Below, piece by piece: positions 18,358-27,605 of a DNA stretch of 64,000 nucleotides; position 1 is the stretch's first letter; every line of letters begins with the position of its first letter. The notes under the pieces are model-generated. The model was not told where the DNA came from. It saw nothing but the letters and a program-made list of their open reading frames with translations, and did no database searches. Origin of the DNA: Alteribacillus sp041949975 (lineage in GTDB: Bacteria; Bacillota; Bacilli; Bacillales; Marinococcaceae); contig NZ_JBHFQG010000001.1 of the NCBI RefSeq assembly GCF_041949975.1, forward strand, positions 62,001 through 126,000, written 5' to 3'. The position numbers and the translations under genes were made by a program.

Positions 18358-18948
18358 TTTGCCCCGCCCCCATTCACCGTTTCCGCCTCAAAGTTGGTTT
18401 TTCATTTTCTGTATCATCTGTCGTACCGGTTCTTTCATGGTATCTTAAACTATGATCTCTGATGACGTTTGAGATTCAACCATTTAGCAGCTGTGCCGGG
18501 CACACTTTTATTTAATATATAGTTCCTCGTATAGTTCCTCTTAATAAACATCTGTGTAATTAACAAATAAGGCTATTAAAGATGCGAAGTTAGTAACATA
18601 TCTTAAAACCCAAAGGCATTAATAAAATTTTGAAAAGTATTACAATTCATATTTTTTCAAACCAATTAAATGATTTTCAAAATATGAACTGTTAAACTAA
18701 CACCTTTGAGTTTTTTAAGAACAGATCGGAAAAAGTGATTATTTTACTACATAATTTCTTAAAGGATTCAAGTGAGTTAATTGAAACAAGAAAACTGAAT
18801 TGTATGGGAAGAAACCTTTTTATAACATGCCTGTTAGTTAGCCAAAAATAACCAATAAAAATATACAAAAAGAGTCCCCTTCTTGTAAAATGTACCTCCC
18901 ATACCAACACAAACAAGAAAGAGTGTCTCTAATGTGGCTTATACTTTT
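18358..18948. other. Intergenic region without recognisable gene
   Basis: Between the divergent tail of the sigma-54 regulator's upstream region and the end of the IclR gene. A 74-codon minus-strand frame exists but has no RBS or recognisable motif, and the stretch is AT-rich with many stops. It should hold the promoter of the sigma-54 activator (leftward), which I cannot define. Confidence 0.4.
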
Positions 18949-19740
18949 TTATAAGTTAGTTCTCATATTTGGTACAAAACCTAACCACCTCGAGATTTGT
19001 AGTCCCGCATCTTTTAACAGGATCGTATTACTTTCATGATTTTCCTTCATTCTCAAAGTAGGCGCACCGATACTTATAGCTCCGGCTACCCGTCCAGTAT
19101 AATTGTAGACAGGTACAGCGTAACAGGTCAAACCAATCTCTATTTCTTCTCGATCTATTGCAATGCCTTGTAATCTAATAGTACTCAGTTCATCAAGAAA
19201 TCTTTGTCGATCTGTTATGGTATTTTTGGTAAAGGAAGGCGTTCCTTGTTCTTCTAATATCCTATCTACCTCTTCAAGCGATAATGTAGATGCGATTGCT
19301 TTACCAACAGCTGTACAATGAATTGGTCTTCTCATTCCTAATTCAGCAGTAGTCCTAATCGATTGTGTTCCTTCAACTTTATATAGATGCACCACAGATC
19401 CTTCATTGTAGACTGAAAGAAAAGATGTTTCGCCTGTTTTCTGAGCTAATTCCCGGAGATAAGGGGTAGCAACATCAACAATGTCCAAATTCTTAAGTCC
19501 TGAAACGCCAATTTCAATGGTTTTTAATCCAATACTATACCTTTCCGTATCTTCTTCTAAATGAATAAAATCAAGGTTCGTTAAAGTTTCTAATAATCTA
19601 TGAGCTGTACTTTTTGGTATATTTAGATCTTTCACTAATTGAGCTAAAGTAATACCACCTCTATTTTTCGCTATATATTGTAATAGTAACAAGACTCGGT
19701 CTGCCGTTGAATTACTTTGTTTTTCATTTTTTTTAGACAT
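18949..19740 (-). CDS. IclR-family transcriptional regulator (second)
   Basis: A 263-residue IclR protein: N-terminal winged helix (about 10-75, GGITLAQLVKDLNIPKSTAHRLLETL, with wing ending YSIGLK) and a C-terminal effector domain (about 85-255, GETSFLSVY, RPIHCTAVGKAI, GLTCYAVPVYNYTG, AISIGAPTLRM). RBS AAGGAG precedes ATG 19740. It faces away from the molybdenum hydroxylase genes. Its own promoter (TTGACT at 19861-19856, TATTAT at 19838-19833, spacing 17) is overlapped by a 15-base-arm palindrome containing TGGA-N7-TCCA, and the same core lies at two promoters on the other side, so it is the natural candidate regulator of the island. Confidence 0.9.
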   Translation of the reverse strand: MSKKNEKQSNSTADRVLLLLQYIAKNRGGITLAQLVKDLNIPKSTAHRLLETLTNLDFIHLEEDTERYSIGLKTIEIGVSGLKNLDIVDVATPYLRELAQKTGETSFLSVYNEGSVVHLYKVEGTQSIRTTAELGMRRPIHCTAVGKAIASTLSLEEVDRILEEQGTPSFTKNTITDRQRFLDELSTIRLQGIAIDREEIEIGLTCYAVPVYNYTGRVAGAISIGAPTLRMKENHESNTILLKDAGLQISRWLGFVPNMRTNL

Positions 19741-19802
19741 TTCTAACTCCTTTTTTGTATTTTAACCATTAACGGAACATCGTTCATAAAAATAGTAATA
19801 CT

Positions 19803-19861
19803 TTATTATAAAATGGACTGATATTCCATTTTATAATAAAATATTGTTTGTTTTTAGTCAA
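19803..19861 (-). promoter_or_regulatory. Promoter of the second IclR gene with large palindromic operator
   Basis: On the minus strand, TTGACT (19861-19856), 17-base spacer, TATTAT (19838-19833). Overlapping the -10 and start region is a perfect inverted repeat: TTATTATAAAATGGA (19803-19817), 7-base spacer, TCCATTTTATAATAA (19825-19839). The core TGGA-N7-TCCA recurs at 26297-26311. A second small dyad, GAACATCGTTC, lies at 19775-19785 nearer the gene. The position fits negative autoregulation. Confidence 0.65.
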
Positions 19862-19966
19862 CAATTCTTAGTTTAAGTTGAGAATTAGGTATTAGGTTAT
19901 CAAAACATTGATTTTTGGAGTAGTAATTCTGAACTTTATTAAAATTTAAAATTATTAAATTTATTA

Positions 19967-20056
19967 TTGACACTAAAGCTATAGGAATTTTATCATTAAA
20001 TGGAGATGGTGTTCCGAAATTAAAAAAATATGCTTTTTTTATAAAACGATATTCCG
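19967..20056 (+). promoter_or_regulatory. Rightward promoter with IclR-type sites, far upstream of the first molybdenum hydroxylase
   Basis: TTGACA (19967-19972) and TATCAT (19991-19996) with an 18-base spacer form a plausible promoter. Immediately downstream is TGGAGATGGTGTTCCG (20001-20016), a one-base-longer relative of the TGGA-N7-TCCR motif, and at 20042-20056 a half-degenerate copy TAAAACGATATTCCG. The layout (promoter, then operator) repeats that at 19803 and 26264. The first rightward gene starts only at 21001. Confidence 0.5.
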
Positions 20057-20960
20057 AATTTTTAAAAGGAATGCTTCCGGTCTTTTACACAACCACAGTC
20101 GACTTGAACTGATAATGACATTAAAACAAATTTACTTTTACAGACTGAAATAGGAAGGTATGTATATTGAAACCTCCAATAAAAAACTGAAAAAAATTTG
20201 AAAACGCTTACTGTTGATTATCTACCTGTATATAGTAATCTATATATAGTAATCTAAAAATTCATATATTTACAAAAGAATAACAGATATATGACAGATA
20301 ACAAAGCTAAAATCATTCATTGTGCCCTTTTCACTAAATTGTATGGAAATATCAACTACATATCGAGGTGCTCTATTTAGTAAAAAAATAAATAGGAATC
20401 AAATAGGGCTGAATTAAGAATGAATTTGGTGATGTAATAATGTAATTTGTTAAGGTTAGTCGAATTTTCTAGATTATGAGGTGATATCGTTGAATTAAAA
20501 CAACAATGACTGAATAGGTACTTATTGCTAACGAACAAGAGCTATAACGTTGTCACGAACCACTTAAAATTAGTAGTAAAGAAATTTAGATAAAAAATAG
20601 TAGATATAGGGCCTAAACCTAGAAAGATCTTTTGAAAAGGGGGGATATAGGCCAATACATTCATAATGCTTAACAATGATGCTCGGATATTCCTACGACA
20701 GATATTTTGAATATATCGTTCGAGGACTGGTGAAAACCAATTAACCTTTGAGGTATGTTTCTTATTTCTAAATCGCACCCCTAAAGAAACTGGTATCTTG
20801 TGCGAGCCAACTTTTTAACGCGTCAAGCCGTCACCGTAGATGCGGTCTGGAAAATTCCAGTCGATAATTTTCAAAAGCCGGAATCGTTATCATACATGAA
20901 TATAAAGAGGAGATAGGGGACGAAAAACGGTATTTTAATATTTATATACATGTGACACTC
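20057..20960. other. 900-base gap without an intact gene
   Basis: No convincing gene on either strand. A 78-codon minus-strand frame (20542-20778) has no RBS or recognisable family motif. Because a promoter lies left of this gap and an operon right of it, the stretch is either a very long leader or the residue of a lost gene. Confidence 0.4.
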
Positions 20961-21000
20961 TCATTTCCTATAGAAACATTAGAGGAGGCGAAACATCGCG

Positions 21001-23391
21001 ATGGTTATGTCAAAGAAAGGTTTGGGTGCAAGCAAGAAAAGAAAAGAGGACCCGAAATTCTTAACGGGTCATGGTGAGTTTACAGATGATTTGGAAAAGC
21101 CGGGTACCCTTCATTTGGCCATCTTAAGGAGTCCCCATGCCCATGCAAGAATTGTTGAATTGGACATAAGTAAGGCAAAGCAGTTGCAGGGTGTAGCCGC
21201 TGTTTTAACCGGGGAAGAGGCACGTCAATATATGGGACCTCTGGCCCCTACAATCAACATTTTTAATAATGTACCAGAAGTATATGCGATTGCGTATCAA
21301 AAGGTCAGATATTTTGGAGAGCCGGTTGCAGTTGTTGCCGCTACTGACCGTTATATCGCTGAGGACGCCGTTGACTTGATTGAAGTGAAATATTCCCCGC
21401 TACCTGCCGTGGTGAGTATTGAAGACGCTATTGAACCAAAAGCTCTACTTTATGAAGATTGGGGTCACAATAAGCAGTTGGAATGGAGAAACACCATAGG
21501 TGATATCGATCATGCGTTTTCACAATCTGTCCATGTATTTGAAGAGACAATTACACATAGTCGATATACCGGAACTCCTATGGAGTCTCGGGTCTGCCTC
21601 GCTGATTATAACCCCGGTTCCCAAAACTTGGTCGTCCACTGTTCAACACAAGCGCCGAATCAAGTCAGAACACTGATAGCCCAGACATTGGGTATGTCGG
21701 AAAATAATATCCGAGTCATTACGCAGGATGTAGGAGGCGGATATGGCAGTAAGCTTCAGGCAAATGCGGAAGTGATACCCTGCATGGTATCTCATATGCT
21801 TGGCAAGCCCGTCAAATGGACGGAGGATAGGGTAGAAAACTTATTATCCGGCATACAATCCCGTGATTGGTCTTGCACGTTAAAAGTAGGACTTGATAAA
21901 GATTATCAAATTACCGCTCTTCAAGCCAAACTAATCGGTAATATTGGTATAGACGGAACATGCCAAGGACCTGGTACGCCGGCATTGTTAGTTGCAGGTG
22001 CTTATTTTCCGGGGGCCTACAAAGTACCGGTTTATGATGTGGAAACAATTGGTGTAGTCACTAATAAAGGGCCATATGGGGCTCATCGTGGATATGGGAA
22101 AGATATCGCGAGTTATCCCGTTGAGCGCATGATGGATATCATGGCCCATAAGTTAGGTATTTCTACTGAGGAAATACGTCGAAAAAATTTTATCAATAAG
22201 GAAGAATACCCTTACGAACAAATTTCCGGGCCCCTTTATGATAGTGGGGATTTTCACCTGCTTATGGATCTCGCAATGGAAAAAGCGGACTATTCTGGTT
22301 TCAAACAAAAACAACAGGAACTTCGAAAACAAGGAAAATATATTGGAATCGGTATTTCTGCCATGCTAGAACCTTCAGGTGGGGCAGTATTTGATGGGAT
22401 TTTTAATGGTTACCAGCCGGCGACAGTTCGTATGACTCCTGAAGGTGATTTTCAGGTCTTGGCCAGTCATCAGAATATCGGGCAAGGATTGGAAACCACA
22501 CTTCCTCAAATTGTTTCAAGTGTAATGGACGTGGACATCCATCAAATCCGATTTATTTGTGGCGATACAGATATCACTCCTTACGGTTTAGGTTCTTTTT
22601 CATCTAGAGGTGCGACGTATGCCGTATCAGCTGTTTATGAAGCTTCTAAACTTTTAAAAGAAAAAATACTAAAGATCGTTGGTCATTTATTGAAAGAAGC
22701 ACCTAGCAATTTAGAAATGAAGGACGGCAAGGTGATCGTTAGAGGAGCAGAGCGATGTATTAGCTTGCAGGAGCTGGGCAATAAAGTTTACCTTTGGCCA
22801 GGTCCGTATGGCATCGTTCCGGAGAATGTCGATTGCAATTTAGAGGTGACCTATACTTGGACAAGTAAAGTAGTAAACTGGGAACCTGACGAACTCGGGA
22901 GAATCAACCTGTACACTACACATCCGACAGGAGTATTTATTGCCTTGGTGGAAGTTGATGTTCAAACGGGGCAGGTTAAAATTAATAAATTTGTTGCCTC
23001 TCATGATTCTGGAACCATCATTAATGAGATGATTGTCGATGGACAAATTCATGGCGGCATTGCCCATGGGATCGGTGGTGTTTTAATGGAGGATCTGGCT
23101 TACGATAAAGAGGGTAAGATGATTCATCCGGACTTCCAGCATTACCTATGTCCAACTGCCATGGAGGTGCCTGATATGGAAACCATCCACATTGAATGTC
23201 CGTCTCCCTTTACTCCTCTTGGGACGAAAGGAATGGGCGAAGGTGGTACAATTCCTTCTCCGGCAGCTGTAGCCAATGCCGTCGAAGATGCGTTGGAGCC
23301 TTTTGGCGTGCGTGTTAAAGACTTGCCTTTAACCCCGGAACGGGTTTTGGAGTGTATCAAAAAGGGGGATCTGTCTGTTGGAAAAGTGTAA
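21001..23391 (+). CDS. Molybdenum hydroxylase large subunit (CoxL/XdhA-type), first set
   Basis: A 796-residue molybdopterin-cytosine-dinucleotide-binding subunit. The N-terminal aldehyde oxidase a/b hammerhead domain (about 15-130) starts KKRKEDPKFLTGHGEFTDD and contains LRSPHAHARI; the Moco domains carry GGGYGSK, the GQGLETTLPQ block and the C-terminal TKGMGEGG with catalytic Glu747. The active-site loop reads GAHRGYGKD, not the AYRCSFR of true CO dehydrogenase, so this is a generic form II hydroxylase adding water oxygen to a heterocycle or aldehyde. AGAGGAGG precedes ATG 21001. Partners CoxM (24282) and CoxS (25224) follow, with an MBL-fold gene between. Confidence 0.9.
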   Translation: MVMSKKGLGASKKRKEDPKFLTGHGEFTDDLEKPGTLHLAILRSPHAHARIVELDISKAKQLQGVAAVLTGEEARQYMGPLAPTINIFNNVPEVYAIAYQKVRYFGEPVAVVAATDRYIAEDAVDLIEVKYSPLPAVVSIEDAIEPKALLYEDWGHNKQLEWRNTIGDIDHAFSQSVHVFEETITHSRYTGTPMESRVCLADYNPGSQNLVVHCSTQAPNQVRTLIAQTLGMSENNIRVITQDVGGGYGSKLQANAEVIPCMVSHMLGKPVKWTEDRVENLLSGIQSRDWSCTLKVGLDKDYQITALQAKLIGNIGIDGTCQGPGTPALLVAGAYFPGAYKVPVYDVETIGVVTNKGPYGAHRGYGKDIASYPVERMMDIMAHKLGISTEEIRRKNFINKEEYPYEQISGPLYDSGDFHLLMDLAMEKADYSGFKQKQQELRKQGKYIGIGISAMLEPSGGAVFDGIFNGYQPATVRMTPEGDFQVLASHQNIGQGLETTLPQIVSSVMDVDIHQIRFICGDTDITPYGLGSFSSRGATYAVSAVYEASKLLKEKILKIVGHLLKEAPSNLEMKDGKVIVRGAERCISLQELGNKVYLWPGPYGIVPENVDCNLEVTYTWTSKVVNWEPDELGRINLYTTHPTGVFIALVEVDVQTGQVKINKFVASHDSGTIINEMIVDGQIHGGIAHGIGGVLMEDLAYDKEGKMIHPDFQHYLCPTAMEVPDMETIHIECPSPFTPLGTKGMGEGGTIPSPAAVANAVEDALEPFGVRVKDLPLTPERVLECIKKGDLSVGKV

Positions 23392-24163
23392 ATGGAAATT
23401 ATACCCGCTTGTAGTAGGGGAAGCAGTTGTAGGACAGGTATTAGATGTGTTTTGGTCTCTAACCCGGGATAAGTCACAGGTGGATGTCCCGATTATGGCA
23501 TGGCTCCTCATGCCGCTAGATCAAGGTGAGCCCATTCTAGTAGACACTGGGTTTAGGGATGCTGAACGGTGTCAGCACGTGCATGGCCTCGGACCTCACC
23601 GCACTAAGCCGGAATGGAGTCTGGAGCAGCAACTGGCTAATCACGGTTTAACACCAAAGGACATTAAAACAGTCATTCTAACTCATCTTCATTATGATCA
23701 CGCAGGAGGGTGCACTCAATTCAGCAATGCCAAGTTCATTATTCAACGAAGTGAATTGAAAGCTGCTGCAGCACCTGTGGTGTCACCCCATTTGGATTTC
23801 GGCGGGGGAGCTCTTTTCTATGATCGAAAAGATATTGCTGAAATCGTCGATCCTCTCTGGAGTCAAGTGGAATTGCTCGAAGGTGATGAAGAAATCGCAC
23901 CAGGTGTCCAGTGTGTTCTCTTTTCCAATACACATACTCCGGGAAGCCAGGCAGTATATGTCAATACAGAAGTTGGTACAGCTGTAATACTTGGAGATAT
24001 CGCAAGGAAAGTTGACTTAAATATTAACCAAGGGATTCCACCGGGACTTTTTTATGACCTAGAAGCGACATATCGAGCAATGAACAAAATCAAGAAAGAG
24101 GCAAATGTTATTCTTCCTTCACATGATTATGAGCTAGTAAAAAAATATGAAAATGGTTTATGA
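23378..24163 (+). CDS. Metallo-beta-lactamase-fold hydrolase
   Basis: A 261-residue MBL-fold protein of the lactonase-like branch. The zinc motif HLHYDH (His103, His105, Asp107, His108) is complete, followed by later ligands in NTHTPGS, ILGDIA and the terminal LPSHD. The start is TTG 23378, with AAGGGGG 7 bases upstream, overlapping the CoxL stop by 14 bases, so it is translated with the hydroxylase. Its insertion between the large and FAD subunits suggests it hydrolyses the hydroxylation product or a related lactone, lactam or ester. That is inference from position only. Confidence 0.83.
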   Translation: MEKCKWKLYPLVVGEAVVGQVLDVFWSLTRDKSQVDVPIMAWLLMPLDQGEPILVDTGFRDAERCQHVHGLGPHRTKPEWSLEQQLANHGLTPKDIKTVILTHLHYDHAGGCTQFSNAKFIIQRSELKAAAAPVVSPHLDFGGGALFYDRKDIAEIVDPLWSQVELLEGDEEIAPGVQCVLFSNTHTPGSQAVYVNTEVGTAVILGDIARKVDLNINQGIPPGLFYDLEATYRAMNKIKKEANVILPSHDYELVKKYENGL

Positions 24164-24281
24164 GGAAAGAATGAAATACTGTCATTAAGAGTGCTCCCCA
24201 TGATATCAAGGTCTATCTAAATAAAGTAGACTTGAATAGAGAATATGACGTTTCGAAACATTTTAAGGAGGATTGGATTGT

Positions 24282-25223
24282 ATGAAACCTGCTCCATTTG
24301 AATATGTCGTTGTACGAAGTATTAACGAAGCCATTGAGGCTTTGGGAAGAAATGGGGCGGATAGCCGAATCATTGCTGGCGGTCAAAGCTTGATGCCATC
24401 TATGAATATGAGGCAAACACGGCCTGCTTATTTGGTGGATATCAATGGGATTACTGATTTGGATTATATTCATGAAATCTCCTCAGGAATTGCAATCGGT
24501 GCATTAACACGGCATCGTGCCGTTGAGAGATCGGAAGTGATCAGGTCTGTTTGCCCGATCTTGCAGGAAGCAGTTAAACATATTGCCCATTTTCAAATTC
24601 GTAATCGAGGTACGATTGGAGGTTCTTTGTCCTTGAATGCTCCTGGTGCAGAATATGGGGTTATTGCACGCCTCCTCGAAGCCGAAATGGTAATTTCTAG
24701 TCCGGATGGGAAACGAGTAGTCCCCGCGGATCAATTTTTTGTTGGACACTTTAAGGTAGATTTAAAAAATAATGAAATTTTGACGGAAATCCGTTTTCCG
24801 TCACTGCCTCAAGGAGCGGGTTACTCCTTCCTTGAGGTCACGCGCCGCCACGGCCATATCCCTATTATCTCGACAGCGGCAATGATAACGTTAGACGGAA
24901 AAGATCAAATAGCCGAGATTCGCGTCATCCTGGGGAACGTAAGCGAACACGGTGTGCCATATAGAGTTAAGGCTGTAGATAGACTCGTTGGACAGAAGTT
25001 CAATGTGGATACAATAGAAGGTTTGGCAAAAGAAATTTCAGATGAGGTTAATCCTAATGAGGACGCAGATACTGAAGCAGCTTTTGTTAAACAATTTTCC
25101 GGTATGACGGGTCGTCGGGTATCAGAATTAGCTAGCGCTGAATATAGGAAAGAGGTAGCGGGTACGCTTAGCACCCGTGCATTGAAAATTGCATTTAAAC
25201 GAACAAAAGGGGGAATCATTTAA
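24282..25223 (+). CDS. Molybdenum hydroxylase FAD subunit (CoxM type), first set
   Basis: A 313-residue FAD-binding subunit passing electrons from the iron-sulfur clusters to the acceptor. The N-terminal FAD-binding domain has the CoxM signatures AGGQSLMPSMNMR (family consensus AGGQSLLPxM) and the IRNRGTIGGSLSLNAPGAE block (consensus T-I-G-G), and a CO-dehydrogenase-flavoprotein C-terminal domain follows from about residue 180. ATG 24282 is used because AAGGAGG lies 10 bases upstream; a TTG three codons earlier is too close. The next gene begins on the base after its stop. Confidence 0.9.
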   Translation: MKPAPFEYVVVRSINEAIEALGRNGADSRIIAGGQSLMPSMNMRQTRPAYLVDINGITDLDYIHEISSGIAIGALTRHRAVERSEVIRSVCPILQEAVKHIAHFQIRNRGTIGGSLSLNAPGAEYGVIARLLEAEMVISSPDGKRVVPADQFFVGHFKVDLKNNEILTEIRFPSLPQGAGYSFLEVTRRHGHIPIISTAAMITLDGKDQIAEIRVILGNVSEHGVPYRVKAVDRLVGQKFNVDTIEGLAKEISDEVNPNEDADTEAAFVKQFSGMTGRRVSELASAEYRKEVAGTLSTRALKIAFKRTKGGII

Positions 25224-25724
25224 ATGGTGGAAGCTGTTTCACGAAAAAAAATTTCTGTTACCGTAAACGGAGTTTCTTATGAAAAGGAAGTCGATGTACG
25301 GATGTTGTTGGTTGACTTCATCCGTCGGGAACTGCAACTAAAAGGAACGCATACAGGGTGCGAACAGGGAGTGTGTGGTGCCTGCACTATTTTGATGGAT
25401 GGTGAGGCTATACGCTCCTGTATTACCCTCGTTGTACAAGCGGATGGTTGTAACGTGCAAACTATTGAAGGAATGGGTTCTCCTAACAACCTTCACTATA
25501 TCCAGGAGGCCTTTCAAGAAAATCATGGTTTACAGTGCGGATTTTGTACCCCAGGGTTTGTTATGTCAGTATTCTCTTTTCTCGATGAAAATCCAAATCC
25601 ATCTGATGAAGAAATTCGTGAAGCCCTCTCAGGAAATTTGTGTCGATGTACAGGATATCAGGGGATTATTAAATCGGTAAAATGTGTTGCTCGAAAAATG
25701 GAGGAAGTTGGAATTGTTAAATAA
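25224..25724 (+). CDS. Molybdenum hydroxylase [2Fe-2S] subunit (CoxS type), first set
   Basis: A 166-residue two-cluster ferredoxin-like subunit. The plant-type [2Fe-2S] ligands are Cys46, Cys51, Cys54 and Cys66 (GCEQGVCGAC then SC). The second cluster ligands are Cys104 and Cys107 (QCGFC) with Cys139 and Cys141 (CRC). It relays electrons from the molybdenum centre to FAD. ATG 25224 directly follows the coxM stop TAA, with AAAGGGGG upstream, so the pair is tightly coupled. It closes the first hydroxylase operon. Confidence 0.93.
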   Translation: MVEAVSRKKISVTVNGVSYEKEVDVRMLLVDFIRRELQLKGTHTGCEQGVCGACTILMDGEAIRSCITLVVQADGCNVQTIEGMGSPNNLHYIQEAFQENHGLQCGFCTPGFVMSVFSFLDENPNPSDEEIREALSGNLCRCTGYQGIIKSVKCVARKMEEVGIVK

Positions 25725-25943
25725 TTTTTAGGAATTAAGTGAATCAGAGAAATACTTCCTTAATCTGGAAAATTGATCATTATTATCCTTATTCCTCTTG
25801 GCTGTCCTATAGCTATATCTTAATAAAGACTTTTTTAAAATATAGATCGTGAGGCGCTTTCAAAGAAAATCTATATTGCAGTGTTTAAGCGAATAAAAGG
25901 GGATTGTTAGTTTTTTTGGAAAGGGAAAAGACAATTCTTTGAT

Positions 25944-25987
25944 GTTAGAAGGAATCTCTTTAGTTAATTAAAGAGATTCCTTCTAAC
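25944..25987 (+). terminator. Strong hairpin after the first hydroxylase operon
   Basis: A perfect 19-base inverted repeat: GTTAGAAGGAATCTCTTTA (25944-25962) and its complement (25969-25987), with a 6-base loop. It lies 220 bases after the CoxS stop. There is no T tract directly after it, so it may terminate, protect the mRNA end, or serve both strands. Confidence 0.6.
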
Positions 25988-26263
25988 TCTCTTGGACAAA
26001 AATCAATCAAATTATTATATTGGGAATATTTTCTAGATTAATTTATTCATTTTTTATATTTTGATTGGTAAGACTAGAAAGTTTATTTCTTTTTTCAAGA
26101 TCAAGATGCTTGAATAAGACCAGTAAACCAATACAAACAATTACTTAAAAATTAACTATCGAGATGGTTTGCAGGTCTATCTGTTTATGGCTGCTGCGTA
26201 AGTTGAGTTATTCATTCAATCATAAAAATATTTTAAATTGTAAGATAATTATCTCAAAAACTG

Positions 26264-26351
26264 TTGACCTTAGATGGACTATATTTTATAATAAAATGGA
26301 ACAAAGATCCATTTTATTTATTTTATTATATAAATATGGAACGACATTCCG
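26264..26351 (+). promoter_or_regulatory. Promoter and double IclR-type operator of the MocA-like gene
   Basis: TTGACC (26264-26269), a 17-base spacer and TATAAT (26287-26292) form a near-consensus promoter. Directly downstream are two dyads of identical geometry: AATAAAATGGA-N7-TCCATTTTATT (26290-26318) and TGGAACGACATTCCG (26337-26351). The first overlaps the -10 box, so repression is the simplest reading. The core matches that at 19803-19839. Confidence 0.7.
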
Positions 26352-26436
26352 AATTTATTTTTGGCTAATAGGCTTACAAAAACCGTAGTAGTTTAACACG
26401 ACTGACAATAACCATTTGTAGAAAAAGAGGTGAACT

Positions 26437-27093
26437 ATGAACAATAGCCAAGTTAACGTAACACATAATCAAAAGAAAAAATGTAATGTTATAGCATTAA
26501 TTCTTGGTGCTGGAACTTCTTCCCGAATGGGGCGCACAAAACAACTGCTTGAATATAAGGGATACTTTCTACTTGAATATGTCATCCGTCGAACACTTTC
26601 TTTTAAATTTACTAGAGTGATCAATGTTGTTGGTCACGAAGCAGAGAAAATCCAGAGTTTAATCCAAATAGACGATACTCGCTTTCAGTGGGTAGTAAAC
26701 CCAAATTATCAAAAAGGTCAAAGTTCTTCTCTTTTGAAGGGGATAAAAATGATCGGTAATTCCGAACCTTCAGTTATGGTTTTTTTGGGGGATCAACCCC
26801 TCATATCTGAGAATACCATTCAATTAGTTTTTCAAAGAGGTATTGAACAGTATTCAGTAACTCCAAATCAACCTTTTGTAATGCAACCGACCTACCAAGG
26901 CTTCCCTGGTCATCCTGTCTTTTTTGGGAACATACATATGATAAATTTTACTGGGTTAAAAGGAGATCAGGGAGCAAAAAAGATCATTAGAAATTTAAAA
27001 ATATGGAGCAAAACCCCTGTTGATGATCCAGGAATTTTGTTTGATATCGATACCCCGGAAGAGTACGAACAAGCCAAAAACTTTCAATACTAG
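26437..27093 (+). CDS. MocA-like molybdenum cofactor cytidylyltransferase
   Basis: A 218-residue nucleotidyltransferase of the MobA/MocA group. The N-terminal NTP-binding loop LILGAGTSSRMGRTKQLL (about 16-33) is the family consensus LAAGxSxRMGxxKxLL, and the metal-binding GDQPLIS block (about residue 127) fits MocA-type enzymes, as does FPGHPVFFG. It would attach CMP to molybdopterin, giving the MCD form that CoxL-type hydroxylases need. RBS AGAGGTG precedes ATG 26437. It lies alone between the two hydroxylase operons under its own promoter with IclR-type sites. Confidence 0.83.
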   Translation: MNNSQVNVTHNQKKKCNVIALILGAGTSSRMGRTKQLLEYKGYFLLEYVIRRTLSFKFTRVINVVGHEAEKIQSLIQIDDTRFQWVVNPNYQKGQSSSLLKGIKMIGNSEPSVMVFLGDQPLISENTIQLVFQRGIEQYSVTPNQPFVMQPTYQGFPGHPVFFGNIHMINFTGLKGDQGAKKIIRNLKIWSKTPVDDPGILFDIDTPEEYEQAKNFQY

Positions 27094-27218
27094 ATAGTTT
27101 TAGTTTACTTTATACCAAGGTTATTCTAAGTAATCAATTATTCATAAGCCCTAAATTTTATTTTAGTCATAAGCAAATCCCAATTCATAAGTTTTTGTTC
27201 TCTCTTTGGATTAGCTTA

Positions 27219-27271
27219 TTTCATATTATGAAAATAAGTTCATTGAAATAAAAGGCCCTGATATATATAAT
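27219..27271 (+). promoter_or_regulatory. Promoter of the second hydroxylase operon with upstream palindrome
   Basis: TTGAAA (27243-27248), a 17-base spacer and TATAAT (27266-27271) make a good promoter. The palindrome TTTCATATTATGAAA (27219-27233), identical to 4858-4872, ends nine bases before the -35 box, a position more typical for an activator than a repressor. The leader to ATG 27606 is about 330 bases and holds no gene I recognise. Confidence 0.6.
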
Positions 27272-27605
27272 TCGAATTAGAACAAATTTTGTAAACGCAT
27301 TCATTTGAAGCAAGGTTATCGATAATCATGATGCAGGTACCAGTTGTCCACTTATAAAATACAGAATATTCAATAAAATAAACAGTTTTGTGTGATGACT
27401 GCTCACTATTTTTTAATCCTACCAACTAAAATGCAAAGATCCGCAATATGGTTGAGGATTTATAATTATGGTTTGGTTATTATTCTTTGAAAGGAGGTCA
27501 AATGTAATAATCTCTAATGAAAGGGGAGATACAGGAGGACATTTTAACAATTGCTTTAAAGTTTATAATTTAACCCCAAATTATTAATAAAGAGGTGGAA
27601 AGTTC

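Noticed and set aside
18692..18916. 74-codon leftward frame
   Set aside because: No convincing RBS, no family motif, AT-rich composition; probably chance.
20542..20778. 78-codon leftward frame
   Set aside because: No RBS, no recognisable domain, no partner; regarded as chance in a non-coding gap.
26164..26388. 74-codon rightward frame
   Set aside because: It runs across the promoter and both operator palindromes of the MocA-like gene.
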